Shown piece by piece: positions 31,038 through 39,140 of a stretch of 40,363 bases of DNA; position 1 is the stretch's first letter, and every line of letters begins with the position of its first letter. The position numbers and the translations under genes were made by a program. Origin of the DNA: UMGS973 sp045599945 (GTDB lineage: Bacteria; Bacillota; Clostridia; Peptostreptococcales; Anaerovoracaceae); the NCBI GenBank assembly GCA_045599945.1, contig JAZRWY010000018.1, forward strand, positions 1 through 40,363. Reading direction: 5' to 3'. Below the pieces are notes generated by a model. The model was not told the origin of the DNA. It was given only the letters and a program-made list of their open reading frames with translations, and ran no database searches.

Positions 31038-32069
31038 ATGGATTTAAGTAGAATTTTCATGAAAGATGCCAGCCCTACAAAGATGGGCGGGCAGGCAGTA
31101 ATGGAAGGCATCATGATGAAAGCCGATACCAAGCAGGCTGTTGCGGTAAGGCTTCCAAACGATGATGTGTACATTAAGACAGAAAAGCTGCCAAAGAGAA
31201 GCAAATGGTTTAAAATACCCATCATACGCGGCGTTGTTGTCTTTGTAGACTCCCTGGTGCAGGGAACAAAGACACTGATGCATTCTGCCGACGTCCTGGA
31301 AAAATATGAAGAGGAGCTGGGCGAAGGTGCCCAGATGGAAAAGGGAAAGTTCGAGCTGTGGCTGGAAAAACACTTTGGCGAGAGAGCTGTCTGGAACATC
31401 CTGATTGCAGTTTCTGTAATCATTGCTCTGGTTTTTTCCATCGGTGTATTTGTCATAGGTCCTACCATCGTGGTTGGATGGATGAAGCATGTTACCGGCA
31501 ATGAGATCATACTGAACCTGACAGAAGGACTTTTAAGAATTGCAATATTCATACTCTATGTATGGCTGATTGCAAAAATGGAAGACATCCGGAGGACGTT
31601 CCAGTACCATGGAGCAGAGCATAAGACCATACACTGCTTTGAAAACGGACTTGAACTTACGCCGGCAAACTGTCAGACCTTCTATACACTCCATCCGAGA
31701 TGCGGAACCAGTTTTCTGGTATTTGTCCTGGTAATCTCGCTGATTCTGTTTTCTTTCCTGGGATGGCCGAATCTGGCAATGAGAATTCTGTCCAGACTTC
31801 TCCTGATTCCATTCATTGCAGGAATCTCCTATGAAGTGCTGAAATGGGCCGGAAAGTCCGACAACTGGTTTATTAAAATCATATCCATTCCGGGACTGTG
31901 GCTGCAGATGCTGACAACAAAGGAACCGGACGAAAGCCAGCTGGAGATTGCCATTGCAGCAGTAAAGGCAGCAAGGGATGCAGATGCTCCGGAATATGAG
32001 GGCATTGCGGATCTGGATGGAAATTTCATAATGACAATGGATGAGTATTACGAAGAAAAAAGAGGTTGA
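31038..32069 (+). CDS. DUF1385 membrane protein
   Basis: Protein of 343 residues of the YqhQ-like DUF1385 family. The KMGGQAVMEGIMMK signature is at about 15-28, and YHGAEHKTIHCFE plus HPRCGTSFLVFVL follow the first membrane segments. Four or five hydrophobic segments (about 115-145, 160-175, 225-250, 255-275). The role is unknown; it is usually found next to prmC and prfA. No good RBS precedes the ATG at 31038, which lies eight nt after the rho stop, so re-initiation from rho is likely. A later ATG (31059) also lacks an RBS. Confidence 0.88.
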   Translation: MDLSRIFMKDASPTKMGGQAVMEGIMMKADTKQAVAVRLPNDDVYIKTEKLPKRSKWFKIPIIRGVVVFVDSLVQGTKTLMHSADVLEKYEEELGEGAQMEKGKFELWLEKHFGERAVWNILIAVSVIIALVFSIGVFVIGPTIVVGWMKHVTGNEIILNLTEGLLRIAIFILYVWLIAKMEDIRRTFQYHGAEHKTIHCFENGLELTPANCQTFYTLHPRCGTSFLVFVLVISLILFSFLGWPNLAMRILSRLLLIPFIAGISYEVLKWAGKSDNWFIKIISIPGLWLQMLTTKEPDESQLEIAIAAVKAARDADAPEYEGIADLDGNFIMTMDEYYEEKRG

Positions 32070-32071
32070 TC

Positions 32072-32992
32072 ATGGGCTTATTATTACGAGACTTATTAAC
32101 AATGGCAGAAAAGCAGATGAGCGATGCAGGTGTTCCTGATTTTGAGCATGATGCAAAAGCTCTTCTTGAATACGCACTTGGTTTCAACAGGACGGACATA
32201 TTCATGATGTGGTCCAATGAGATTGATGACATACGCATCGATAAATATCTGGATGTTGTTGACAGAAGGTCAGCAGGAGAACCGCTCCAGTACATTACAG
32301 GGACCCAGTGTTTCATGGGCATTGATTTTAAAGTGACACCGGATGTGCTGATTCCCCGTCAGGATACGGAGCGCCTGGTGGATAATGCAAAACTGATCAT
32401 CAACATGAAGAATACCAAAAAGACAGTAAATCCGGACAGTGATTATATCTATGAAAGCATTCTTCCAAGGAAGAACTGGAAAATCCTTGATCTCTGTGCA
32501 GGAAGCGGCTGCATTGGCATATCTCTTGCCAAGCAGTGCGATGGAATCAAGAAGGCATATCTGGCAGACATCAGCCCGGAGGCGCTGATAGTTGCAAGAG
32601 AGAATGCAAGGAATGCCGGCGTAGAAAAGCTGATTCAGATGGTGCCGGGAGATCTGTATGGAGGCCTTAAGAAGAGAGAACGTTTTGACATGATCATTTC
32701 CAATCCGCCATACATTCCAAGCGATGTGATTCCTACCCTCATGAGAGAAGTGAAGGATCATGAGCCGATGATGGCGCTGGATGGCGGGAAAGACGGTCTG
32801 GATTTCTATAGAAGAATCATTGAAGGAGCGCCGGAAAGACTGGAAAGAGAAGGGATTCTTGCGCTGGAGATCGGTCACGATCAGGCGGAAGCAGTGACCC
32901 GGATGATTGAGGAGACAGAGAAGTTCAAGAAGATTGAAGTGCTGAAGGATTATGGCAATAATGACAGAATCGTTCTTGCTCTCGGAAAGTAG
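32072..32992 (+). CDS. prmC: Peptide chain release factor N5-glutamine methyltransferase
   Basis: Class I SAM-dependent methyltransferase of 306 residues that modifies the GGQ glutamine of release factors RF1 and RF2. The SAM-binding motif is LDLCAGSGCIGISLA. The active-site N211-P-P-Y214 (ISNPPYIPSD) is intact. An insertion of about 25 residues (TKKTVNPDSDYIYESILPRK) separates the substrate-binding DTERLV element from the SAM motif, making it longer than usual (about 280). AGAGG at 32061-32065 decides the start. It follows DUF1385 with a two-nt gap. The usual neighbour prfA is not next to it. Confidence 0.93.
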   Translation: MGLLLRDLLTMAEKQMSDAGVPDFEHDAKALLEYALGFNRTDIFMMWSNEIDDIRIDKYLDVVDRRSAGEPLQYITGTQCFMGIDFKVTPDVLIPRQDTERLVDNAKLIINMKNTKKTVNPDSDYIYESILPRKNWKILDLCAGSGCIGISLAKQCDGIKKAYLADISPEALIVARENARNAGVEKLIQMVPGDLYGGLKKRERFDMIISNPPYIPSDVIPTLMREVKDHEPMMALDGGKDGLDFYRRIIEGAPERLEREGILALEIGHDQAEAVTRMIEETEKFKKIEVLKDYGNNDRIVLALGK

Positions 32993-33000
32993 ATAAACAG

Positions 33001-34191
33001 ATGAAAAAAGCAGGATGGATGATTTCTCTGATCGCCCTGCTGGTCATTCTTGCAGGATGCGGCAGTCCGTCAGAAGAAACGGATGTGAAAAAAGTGGAAA
33101 CAGCAGAGAATGTCATGACATTTTCCGAATTTGATGAAGAATTCATGGACTTCATGGCAGAGCGGAGCACCGGAAACTACATGGTATCACCCCTGTCTTT
33201 CCGGTATGCGCTGGGGCTGCTGCTTTCCGGAAGCAGCGGAAAGACGGAGCAGGAGCTGATGAAAGCTCTTGGAATCGGAAGCGAAGAAGAGTGGGGAGAG
33301 TATTGCAGAGCATTTCGTGATTTTGCTGACGCTTTTGAAGATGCGGAAAGTGATGATCGGGCGCTTAGAGTCTGCGATTCCATCTGGAAGAGAAAAGACA
33401 TCTCTGCGGATTTTTCAAAGGAATACAGAAAGAAGATTGAAGAGAGCTACGGTGCAGAATATCTGGATTTCACACCGGAGAATGCGGTAAAGAAAATCAA
33501 CGGATGGGTCAAAGAAAAGACAGAGGAAATGATACCGGAGTTCCTTCCGAAAAACTATGATACAGAAAACCTTGCTGTTGTTCTGATCAATGCGCTGTAT
33601 TTCAAAGATGCATGGTGCACCCCGTTCATGAAGGAGTCGACCCGGGAAGGGACCTTCCATGCAGCAGGAGGAAAGGATGTAAAAAAATACTTCATGATGC
33701 AGGAAGATCAGGTTCCGTATTATGAAGATGAGGATACAAAACTTGTCATCCTTCCGATGAAAGGAGATGTTTCCATGGCATTTGTCATCGGAGATACGAA
33801 AGGTCTGAGCGGAAAACTTTCGAAAGCCCAGTCCGAAAAGGTCCGGTTAAAAATTCCGAAGTTTGATTTCGAGACAGAACTTTGCGGCCAGGAACTCAAA
33901 GACTTTCTGAAGGAAAGAGGCGCAGAAGCAGTATTTGATCCGGAGAAAGCCGAATTTGCAGAAATGATGGAATATCCGGTCCATGTGAACGATATTCTGC
34001 AGAAGACAAAAATCGGAATGGATGAAGGCGGCGTTGAAGCTGCAGCAGTGACCGGCATGATGATGGTCGGAACTGCGGCATCCGAGGATGAACCGAAAAA
34101 GTTCACTGCAGATCAGCCGTTTACTTTCTATATCTACGCAGCCTGCAATGAGAAAACGGAAATCATGTTTGCAGGAAGGGTCGAAGAATAA
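33001..34191 (+). CDS. Lipoprotein serpin (serine or cysteine protease inhibitor)
   Basis: Protein of 396 residues. A lipobox LAGC places the acylated Cys at C20, so it should sit on the outer face of the membrane. The serpin fold is clear: SPLSFRYALGLLLSGSSGKTEQEL, NALYFKDAWCTPF, ILPMKGDVSMAFVI, and KFTADQPFTFYIYA. The reactive-centre hinge reads DEGGVEAAAVT (E342 to T351), with small residues as needed for inhibition. Counting 17 residues from E342 puts P1 at T358 in GMMMVGTAAS, although the loop is about four residues longer on the P' side than in alpha-1-antitrypsin. The target would be a protease accepting small or hydrophobic residues. It directly follows prmC (eight nt) with a weak RBS (GGAAAG). 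Confidence 0.92.
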   Translation: MKKAGWMISLIALLVILAGCGSPSEETDVKKVETAENVMTFSEFDEEFMDFMAERSTGNYMVSPLSFRYALGLLLSGSSGKTEQELMKALGIGSEEEWGEYCRAFRDFADAFEDAESDDRALRVCDSIWKRKDISADFSKEYRKKIEESYGAEYLDFTPENAVKKINGWVKEKTEEMIPEFLPKNYDTENLAVVLINALYFKDAWCTPFMKESTREGTFHAAGGKDVKKYFMMQEDQVPYYEDEDTKLVILPMKGDVSMAFVIGDTKGLSGKLSKAQSEKVRLKIPKFDFETELCGQELKDFLKERGAEAVFDPEKAEFAEMMEYPVHVNDILQKTKIGMDEGGVEAAAVTGMMMVGTAASEDEPKKFTADQPFTFYIYAACNEKTEIMFAGRVEE

Positions 34192-34204
34192 AAGAGGCAT
34201 GTAA

Positions 34205-34231
34205 AAAGGAAGAGCAGACCGCTCTTCCTTT
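34205..34231. terminator. Bidirectional terminator between serpin and acyltransferase
   Basis: Perfect 11-bp stem AAAGGAAGAGC/GCTCTTCCTTT with loop AGACC. A-rich and T-rich flanks serve both convergent genes, and the acyltransferase stop lies at the right edge. Confidence 0.9.
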
Positions 34232-35510
34232 ATTCATGATGCCTGTATTTCGTATTCTGCCATCTGCCGCCGTTTAATCGGTGCATTTCCTCGGTCAGAT
34301 GGTCCCAACGCAGCACGTCCCTGCTGTCCGGGAAGAATTCTACGAACTCTCCGCCTACAAAGGTGTAGAATCTGGAGATGTCCGTGCACATTCCAAAGGT
34401 TGGAACCTGCTCTGTAGTCAGATCAAAACTGTAAGTTTCATCATTTTTTGTTCCCTTGAAATGAAGGCCTTCCATATCTAGAGTGAGGATTCCATCACCG
34501 ACGATGATGGAGGTATCTTCATGTGCAAGAGATTTGTATTCCGGAAGAGTTCCGATTCTCACATGCTCGGAGTACGAAAAGCCTTCCTTCCTTACATCTT
34601 CTGCGGCTCTTTCTCTTTCCATGATGGTCCAGTCCGTGACAAGATCAGGACAAATGGAAGCCTCATCTGCAGGTCTGATGTTATAGCATTCGTCAATTTC
34701 AATGGCATTGCCGCAGGCAGTGCATCTCATGATGTTTCCTTCGGTCTTCATCCGGTGCATGGCTCCGCACTTCGGGCACATGTAGAGCAGGGTGTCAAGA
34801 TCCTTTGCCATTTCTCCGCTGCCATCATAACGGATCTGTTTTTCCTTATTCCAGATGTAGTTATCAAAGGCAAGAAGCCTGTTCATCCGATCTTCGATTT
34901 CAAGATCTGTCATGGTCTTCAGCTCCTCTGCTGTAAACATCCGGTCCACAACGACTTCTACTTTTCCGTGGCGTATGTCCAGGCAGTGCTTGGTATATGC
35001 CAGATATCCGCCCTTGATCTTTGAATAGTAGACAGGAATGCCGAGCTTTTTGATGAGTTTTCCCGTTCCAATCATGACAGGCTGCGCCATGCCTGTAATG
35101 GAGCTCATGCCTTCCGGCATCAGACATATGCTGCAGCCCTGCTTTACAAGGCTCATGATCTGCTTTGCGCAGTAAAAGTCCGGTGTGAAGTTCTTCTTTG
35201 GGACCACCTGCATGGTCTTAAGAACAAGGCTTAATGGGAATCTGAAAAATTCGTTATATCCAACAACATAATTCAGTTTTTTTGGAAGACATGGGGGTGA
35301 TGCAAACTGATACTCCACTCTTGTGGAATGGTTTGCAATCATGAGAATCGGGCCCGGTTCTTTTGAAGGATCTGCCTTGATCTCGAATCCTGCATGATCT
35401 TTCCTGTTCAGCACCTTTATGACCTGCATCAGTATCCAGTAGAGGAAACCGTTGGGTGCGTGGAGCTTGCGGGAATGAATTTTCTGTTCCAGTGTTTTTT
35501 TATTCTTCAT
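34230..35510 (-). CDS. PlsC-like acyltransferase fused to a zinc ribbon
   Basis: Protein of 426 residues. The N-terminal part (about 40-200) resembles 1-acyl-glycerol-3-phosphate acyltransferases: NHSTRVE at residues 60-66 and MPEGMSS later. The usual HX4D catalytic pair reads H61-x4-E66 here. A zinc ribbon follows (C245-xx-C248 and C263-xx-C266, MCPKCG and RCTACG), then a C-terminal beta-rich region of unknown type. No membrane-spanning segment is strong. The start at 35510 has AAGG seven nt upstream and a TATAAT box beyond it, which excludes a longer reading from 35681. The substrate may be a lysophospholipid or another lipid. Confidence 0.8.
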   Translation of the reverse strand: MKNKKTLEQKIHSRKLHAPNGFLYWILMQVIKVLNRKDHAGFEIKADPSKEPGPILMIANHSTRVEYQFASPPCLPKKLNYVVGYNEFFRFPLSLVLKTMQVVPKKNFTPDFYCAKQIMSLVKQGCSICLMPEGMSSITGMAQPVMIGTGKLIKKLGIPVYYSKIKGGYLAYTKHCLDIRHGKVEVVVDRMFTAEELKTMTDLEIEDRMNRLLAFDNYIWNKEKQIRYDGSGEMAKDLDTLLYMCPKCGAMHRMKTEGNIMRCTACGNAIEIDECYNIRPADEASICPDLVTDWTIMERERAAEDVRKEGFSYSEHVRIGTLPEYKSLAHEDTSIIVGDGILTLDMEGLHFKGTKNDETYSFDLTTEQVPTFGMCTDISRFYTFVGGEFVEFFPDSRDVLRWDHLTEEMHRLNGGRWQNTKYRHHE

Positions 35511-35540
35511 GTTTTTACCTTCTGATGATTCATATGTTTC

Positions 35541-35569
35541 ATTATACCCTATGAAGAAAGAATATGCCA
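35541..35569 (-). promoter_or_regulatory. Promoter of the acyltransferase gene
   Basis: On the minus strand a perfect TATAAT (35546-35541) with a weak -35 TGGCAT (35569-35564) 17 nt upstream. It sets the translation start at 35510. Confidence 0.55.
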
Positions 35570-35616
35570 TAGTGTACATTTTTCTGCGAGATTTTAAGAA
35601 AAATATGCCGCAGAGG

Positions 35617-35645
35617 TTGACTTTGATGAGTTGGATAGGTAACAT
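35617..35645 (+). promoter_or_regulatory. pckA promoter
   Basis: TTGACT (35617-35622), a 17-nt spacer and TAACAT (35640-35645), giving a leader of about 58 nt. Confidence 0.6.
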
Positions 35646-35709
35646 AAAAGTAGCGGCTGACCGCAAGGAAATTATTAGCAATCAGAACTGAAAAAAGAGA
35701 GGAAACAAT

Positions 35710-37311
35710 ATGGCACTTGATTTAACAAAGTATGGTATTACGGGAGTTGAAGAAGTAATACATAACCCGTCCTATGAATTTCTGTTTGAAGAGGAAACAA
35801 AGGAAGGCCTTACTGGATTTGATGTAGGCACCCTGACAGAACTGGATGCAGTAAATGTAATGACAGGGATCTTTACAGGACGTTCCCCTAAGGATAAATT
35901 CATCGTTATGGATGAAAACTCAAAAGACACTGTATGGTGGACTTCTGATGAATACAAAAATGATAACCATCCTTGTTCCGAAGAAGCATGGGCGGAATTA
36001 AAGAAGATTGCCCAGAAAGAACTTTCCGGCAAGAGATTATTCGTAGTGGATGCATTCTGCGGCGCAAACGAAGATACAAGAATGGCAATCAGATTTATCA
36101 TGGAAGTAGCATGGCAGGCACACTTCGTAGAAAACATGTTTATCAAGCCGACAGAAGAAGAACTTGCAAACTTTGAACCCGACTTTGTAGTATACAATGC
36201 TTCAAAGGCAAAGGTAGAAAACTTCGAAGAACTGGGACTGAACTCAGAGACAGCTGCAGCATTCAACATCACAAGCCGTGAACAGGTTATCATCAACACA
36301 TGGTACGGCGGAGAGATGAAGAAGGGCATGTTCTCCATGATGAACTACTATCTTCCTCTTCAGGGAATTGCAGCAATGCACTGCTCCGCAAACACTGACT
36401 TAAATGGTGAAAATACTGCCATCTTTTTTGGACTTTCAGGAACAGGAAAGACGACTCTTTCCACTGACCCGAAGAGATTACTGATTGGTGATGATGAACA
36501 TGGCTGGGATGATGACGGCGTATTCAACTTCGAAGGCGGATGTTATGCGAAAGTTATCAACCTGGATAAGGAAGCAGAACCGGATATCTACAATGCAATC
36601 AAGAGAAATGCTCTTCTTGAAAACGTAACTGTAGACGAAAACGGAAAGATTGATTTTGCTGACAAGAGCGTTACAGAAAATACAAGAGTATCCTATCCAA
36701 TCGACCACATTGAAAAGATCGTTAGACCGAAGTCAGCAGCTCCTGCAGCTAAGAATGTCATCTTCTTATCAGCAGACGCATTTGGAGTACTTCCTCCGGT
36801 ATCCATCCTGACACCGGAACAGACCAAGTACTACTTCTTATCCGGATTCACTGCAAAGCTTGCAGGAACGGAAAGAGGAATCACAGAACCGACACCTACA
36901 TTCTCCGCATGCTTCGGACAGGCATTCCTTGAACTGCACCCGACGAAGTATGCAGAAGAACTGGTAAAGAGAATGGAAGCAAGCGGCGCAAAGGCTTACC
37001 TTGTTAACACTGGATGGAACGGCACAGGCAAGAGAATCTCCATCAAGGATACAAGAGGAATCATCGATGCCATCTTAAACGGTGACATCTTAGATGCTCC
37101 TACTAAGCAGATTCCATACTTCAACTTCGAAGTACCGACTGCACTTCCAGGCGTAGATCCAGCAATCTTAGATCCTAGAGACACATATGCTGATGCAGCA
37201 GAGTGGGAAGAAAAGGCGAAGGATCTTGCAGGCAGATTCATCAAGAACTTCGTGAAGTACGAAGGAAATGAAGCAGGCAAGGCATTGGTACCGGCTGGTC
37301 CTCAGCTTTAA
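35710..37311 (+). CDS. pckA: Phosphoenolpyruvate carboxykinase (ATP)
   Basis: Cytoplasmic enzyme of 533 residues that interconverts oxaloacetate plus ATP with PEP, CO2 and ADP. In fermenting anaerobes it often runs toward oxaloacetate. The P-loop FGLSGTGKTT has K247. FTGRSPKDKFIV, WYGGEMKKGMFSMMNY and LLIGDDEHGWDDDGVFNFEGGCYAK (metal and substrate sites) are intact. The C-terminal part is complete (LVNTGWNG, RGIIDAIL). An RBS AGAGAGG precedes the ATG. Single gene with its own promoter and terminator; its A-rich, unbiased codons look like those of patA, consistent with high expression. Confidence 0.97.
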   Translation: MALDLTKYGITGVEEVIHNPSYEFLFEEETKEGLTGFDVGTLTELDAVNVMTGIFTGRSPKDKFIVMDENSKDTVWWTSDEYKNDNHPCSEEAWAELKKIAQKELSGKRLFVVDAFCGANEDTRMAIRFIMEVAWQAHFVENMFIKPTEEELANFEPDFVVYNASKAKVENFEELGLNSETAAAFNITSREQVIINTWYGGEMKKGMFSMMNYYLPLQGIAAMHCSANTDLNGENTAIFFGLSGTGKTTLSTDPKRLLIGDDEHGWDDDGVFNFEGGCYAKVINLDKEAEPDIYNAIKRNALLENVTVDENGKIDFADKSVTENTRVSYPIDHIEKIVRPKSAAPAAKNVIFLSADAFGVLPPVSILTPEQTKYYFLSGFTAKLAGTERGITEPTPTFSACFGQAFLELHPTKYAEELVKRMEASGAKAYLVNTGWNGTGKRISIKDTRGIIDAILNGDILDAPTKQIPYFNFEVPTALPGVDPAILDPRDTYADAAEWEEKAKDLAGRFIKNFVKYEGNEAGKALVPAGPQL

Positions 37312-37324
37312 GAAACGAATCCAT

Positions 37325-37351
37325 GAGTTCTCCGAGTGAGGGCTCTTTTTT
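37325..37351 (+). terminator. pckA terminator
   Basis: An 8-bp stem GAGTTCTC/GAGGGCTC (two G-U pairs), loop CGAGT, then six Ts. Confidence 0.85.
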
Positions 37352-37377
37352 CTTGCAGCAGATAGAAGAAAGAGGTA

Positions 37378-37416
37378 TTACGAAAATGAGAGGAAAATAG
37401 ATAATATATTATCTAT
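37378..37416 (+). promoter_or_regulatory. Perfect 20-bp palindrome over the XRE gene promoter
   Basis: ATAGATAATA followed by its exact reverse complement, TATTATCTAT, occupies 37397-37416. A weak -35 TTACGA (37378-37383) and -10 TAATAT (37402-37407) put the promoter under the palindrome, so the XRE protein probably represses itself. The start codon follows nine nt later with no Shine-Dalgarno. Confidence 0.6.
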
Positions 37417-37424
37417 GCAGCGAC

Positions 37425-37703
37425 ATGGAAAGACTTGTATGGGAGACAGCTGAGGAGATGGATATCGCTCTGGCTGAAAGAGTAAAATACTATCGGAAAA
37501 GGAAAAAGATATCGCAGGAAGGTCTGGTAGAAAAGAGCGGAGTAAGCCTGGGCTCAATCAAGAGATTTGAGACTACGGGCAACATATCGCTGATTTCACT
37601 CACTAAGCTTGCCATGGCACTGGGATGCAGCAGTGAAATACGGAACCTGTTTTCAGACATGCCATATGATAGCATCCAGAAGGTAATCAATGAAAACAGG
37701 TAG
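37425..37703 (+). CDS. XRE-family HTH regulator (HipB-like, orphan)
   Basis: Small DNA-binding protein of 92 residues. The Cro/C1-type HTH spans about 17-75 (LAERVKYYRKRKKISQEGL, SGVSLGSIKRFE, LTKLAMALGC). Sequence character recalls the antitoxin-like regulators that precede hipA toxin genes (FETTGNISL, FSDMPYDSIQKVINE), but no toxin gene follows. The start has no RBS, and the mRNA may begin only about ten nt upstream. A later ATG (37458) directly after GAGGAG is too close to use. A 20-bp palindrome lies just before it. Confidence 0.82.
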   Translation: MERLVWETAEEMDIALAERVKYYRKRKKISQEGLVEKSGVSLGSIKRFETTGNISLISLTKLAMALGCSSEIRNLFSDMPYDSIQKVINENR

Positions 37704-37918
37704 GGAAAATCCCGATGCAATGTTTTCCGGAAGCAAGGCTGGAACCTTGGCAGAGACGCGTTACGGCTCATGGAGAGCATACCACAGCGATAGGGGGCAA
37801 GGGAAAAGGCATTACAGGTGCAGACCTTGTTCAGCTGGGTGAACCGGCAGGACTAGGCGGAAAGTGGTGCATGGATACCGAAAGAGAGATATGTGGCATT
37901 GTATATGAAGAACCTGGA
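37704..37918 (+). other. Unexplained stretch between the XRE gene and its terminator
   Basis: This stretch has no gene I can recognise. An ORF at 37715-37933 (72 codons) has no RBS and an unlikely composition. It contains several short hairpins: GGGA/TCCC at its start, CAAGG/CCTTG around CTGGAA, and GTTCA/TGAAC around GCTGGG. It ends in a strong terminator. It may be a 3' untranslated RNA, a decayed gene such as a lost toxin, or a small RNA. Confidence 0.4.
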
Positions 37919-37954
37919 AAGTACGTGGATTAATCACGTGCTTTTTCTTTTTTT
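37919..37954 (+). terminator. Terminator after the unexplained stretch
   Basis: A 9-bp stem AAGTACGTG/CACGTGCTT (one U-G pair) around GATTAAT, then a run of Ts broken by one C. Confidence 0.8.
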
Positions 37955-37964
37955 GCAAAAGGTG

Positions 37965-38022
37965 TTGACAGCATGTAGAATAGATGTTATTGTATTATTG
38001 TCCTAAGTGCTTAGGACAATAA
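37965..38022 (+). promoter_or_regulatory. Promoter and 28-bp operator of the GntR-ABC operon
   Basis: A perfect TTGACA (37965-37970) with a weak -10 TATTGT (37989-37994, 18-nt spacer). Overlapping the start point is a perfect inverted repeat, TTATTGTCCTAAG (37995-38007) and CTTAGGACAATAA (38010-38022), with TG between. This is the expected autoregulatory site of a YtrA-type repressor. Confidence 0.75.
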
Positions 38023-38040
38023 GCAAAAGGAGCTGTTGAA

Positions 38041-38406
38041 ATGAAATGGAAATTAGACGATAGCCGCCCTATATGGCCGCAGCTCAGAGATCATCTGATG
38101 CGGGACATCATATCCGGGAAGTATCCGATGGGAGGGAGTTTTCCTACGGTTAGAGATCTCGCAGAGGAAGCGGGTGTCAACAGAAATACCATGCAGAGAG
38201 CACTGAGTGATCTGGAAAATGAAGGAATGGTCGTAACGAACAGGACGGCAGGAAGAACAGTTACAGAAGATGCAGAGCTCATTGAGATGAAGCGGAGGAT
38301 TCTTGCGCTTGAGGTGGCAGGAAGCTTTATTGAGGAGATGAGATCTCTGGGGATAGAAAAGGATGAAGCCCTCGACATCCTGAAGAAGAAAGGAGAGATA
38401 TCGTGA
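38041..38406 (+). CDS. YtrA-subfamily GntR transcriptional regulator
   Basis: Repressor of 121 residues with a winged HTH (IWPQLRDHLMRDIISGKYPMG, FPTVRDLAEEAGVNRNTMQRAL, ENEGMV) and only a short helical tail, as in the YtrA subfamily. Such regulators control neighbouring ABC transporters, often for cell-wall-active antibiotics or unknown substrates. AAGGAG lies before the ATG. Its stop overlaps the next start (GTGA), and a 28-bp perfect inverted repeat lies just upstream, so the three-gene operon is self-controlled. Confidence 0.92.
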   Translation: MKWKLDDSRPIWPQLRDHLMRDIISGKYPMGGSFPTVRDLAEEAGVNRNTMQRALSDLENEGMVVTNRTAGRTVTEDAELIEMKRRILALEVAGSFIEEMRSLGIEKDEALDILKKKGEIS

Positions 38407-39140
38407 AAACGATGAATGTATTGGAGTGCAGAGGATTGTCCAAGGCCTTTGGAAATACTCTTGCACTGGATAATGTGAATCTGCAGATTGGCAGAGGAAA
38501 GATCATAGGTCTTCTTGGACCGAATGGAAGCGGAAAGACAACGCTCATCAAACTGGCGAACGGACTGATTCAGCCAACGCTGGGAGAAATCCTGATTGAC
38601 GGCGAGAAGCCGGGCGTATATACAAAGGCACAGATCAGCTACCTTCCGGACCGGACATATTTTGCGGACTGGATGAAGGTAAAAGATGCTCTTGACATGT
38701 TTGGAGACTTCTATGAAGATTTCAATCGTGAAAAGGCGGAAAAAATGTGTGAATCCCTTTCCATCGGTATCAATGACAGAATGAAGACCATGTCCAAAGG
38801 AACAAAAGAAAAAGTGCAGCTGATTCTCTGCATGAGCAGGAGCGCCCAGCTCTATCTTCTGGATGAGCCGATTGCCGGCGTGGATCCTGCTGCAAGAGAC
38901 TATATTCTTTCCACAATCATCAACAACTATAACCCGGAAGGAACGGTAATCATTTCCACACACCTGATTTCCGACATCGAAAGGATTCTGGATGAAGTGG
39001 TATTCATCTGGAACGGAAGGGTAGAAAGACATGAAACGGTTGATACATTGAAGGAAAGGGAAGGAAAATCTGTGGATGAAGTATTCCGCGACACCTTCCG
39101 CATGAGAATATATGAGGAGGCGATGAGAAATGATCAGTAG
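38403..39140 (+). CDS. ABC transporter ATP-binding protein (YtrB-like)
   Basis: ATPase of 245 residues. Walker A is GPNGSGKTT with K45, the signature loop reads SKGTKEK (131-137) instead of LSGGQ, as is common in this YtrB-like subfamily, and Walker B is YLLDEPIAGVDP. The H-loop STHLISDIE is intact. It powers the permease encoded next to it. The GTG at 38403 is chosen for its AAGGAG RBS eight nt upstream; an ATG at 38412 is a possible alternative. It overlaps the GntR gene by four nt and the permease gene by 11 nt. Confidence 0.9.
   Translation: MKTMNVLECRGLSKAFGNTLALDNVNLQIGRGKIIGLLGPNGSGKTTLIKLANGLIQPTLGEILIDGEKPGVYTKAQISYLPDRTYFADWMKVKDALDMFGDFYEDFNREKAEKMCESLSIGINDRMKTMSKGTKEKVQLILCMSRSAQLYLLDEPIAGVDPAARDYILSTIINNYNPEGTVIISTHLISDIERILDEVVFIWNGRVERHETVDTLKEREGKSVDEVFRDTFRMRIYEEAMRNDQ

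Noticed and set aside
37733..37770. SRP RNA-like core (CCGGAAGCAAGG...)
   Set aside because: It only partly resembles the GGTC...GGAAGGAAGCAGCC loop; the flanking stems of an SRP RNA are missing.
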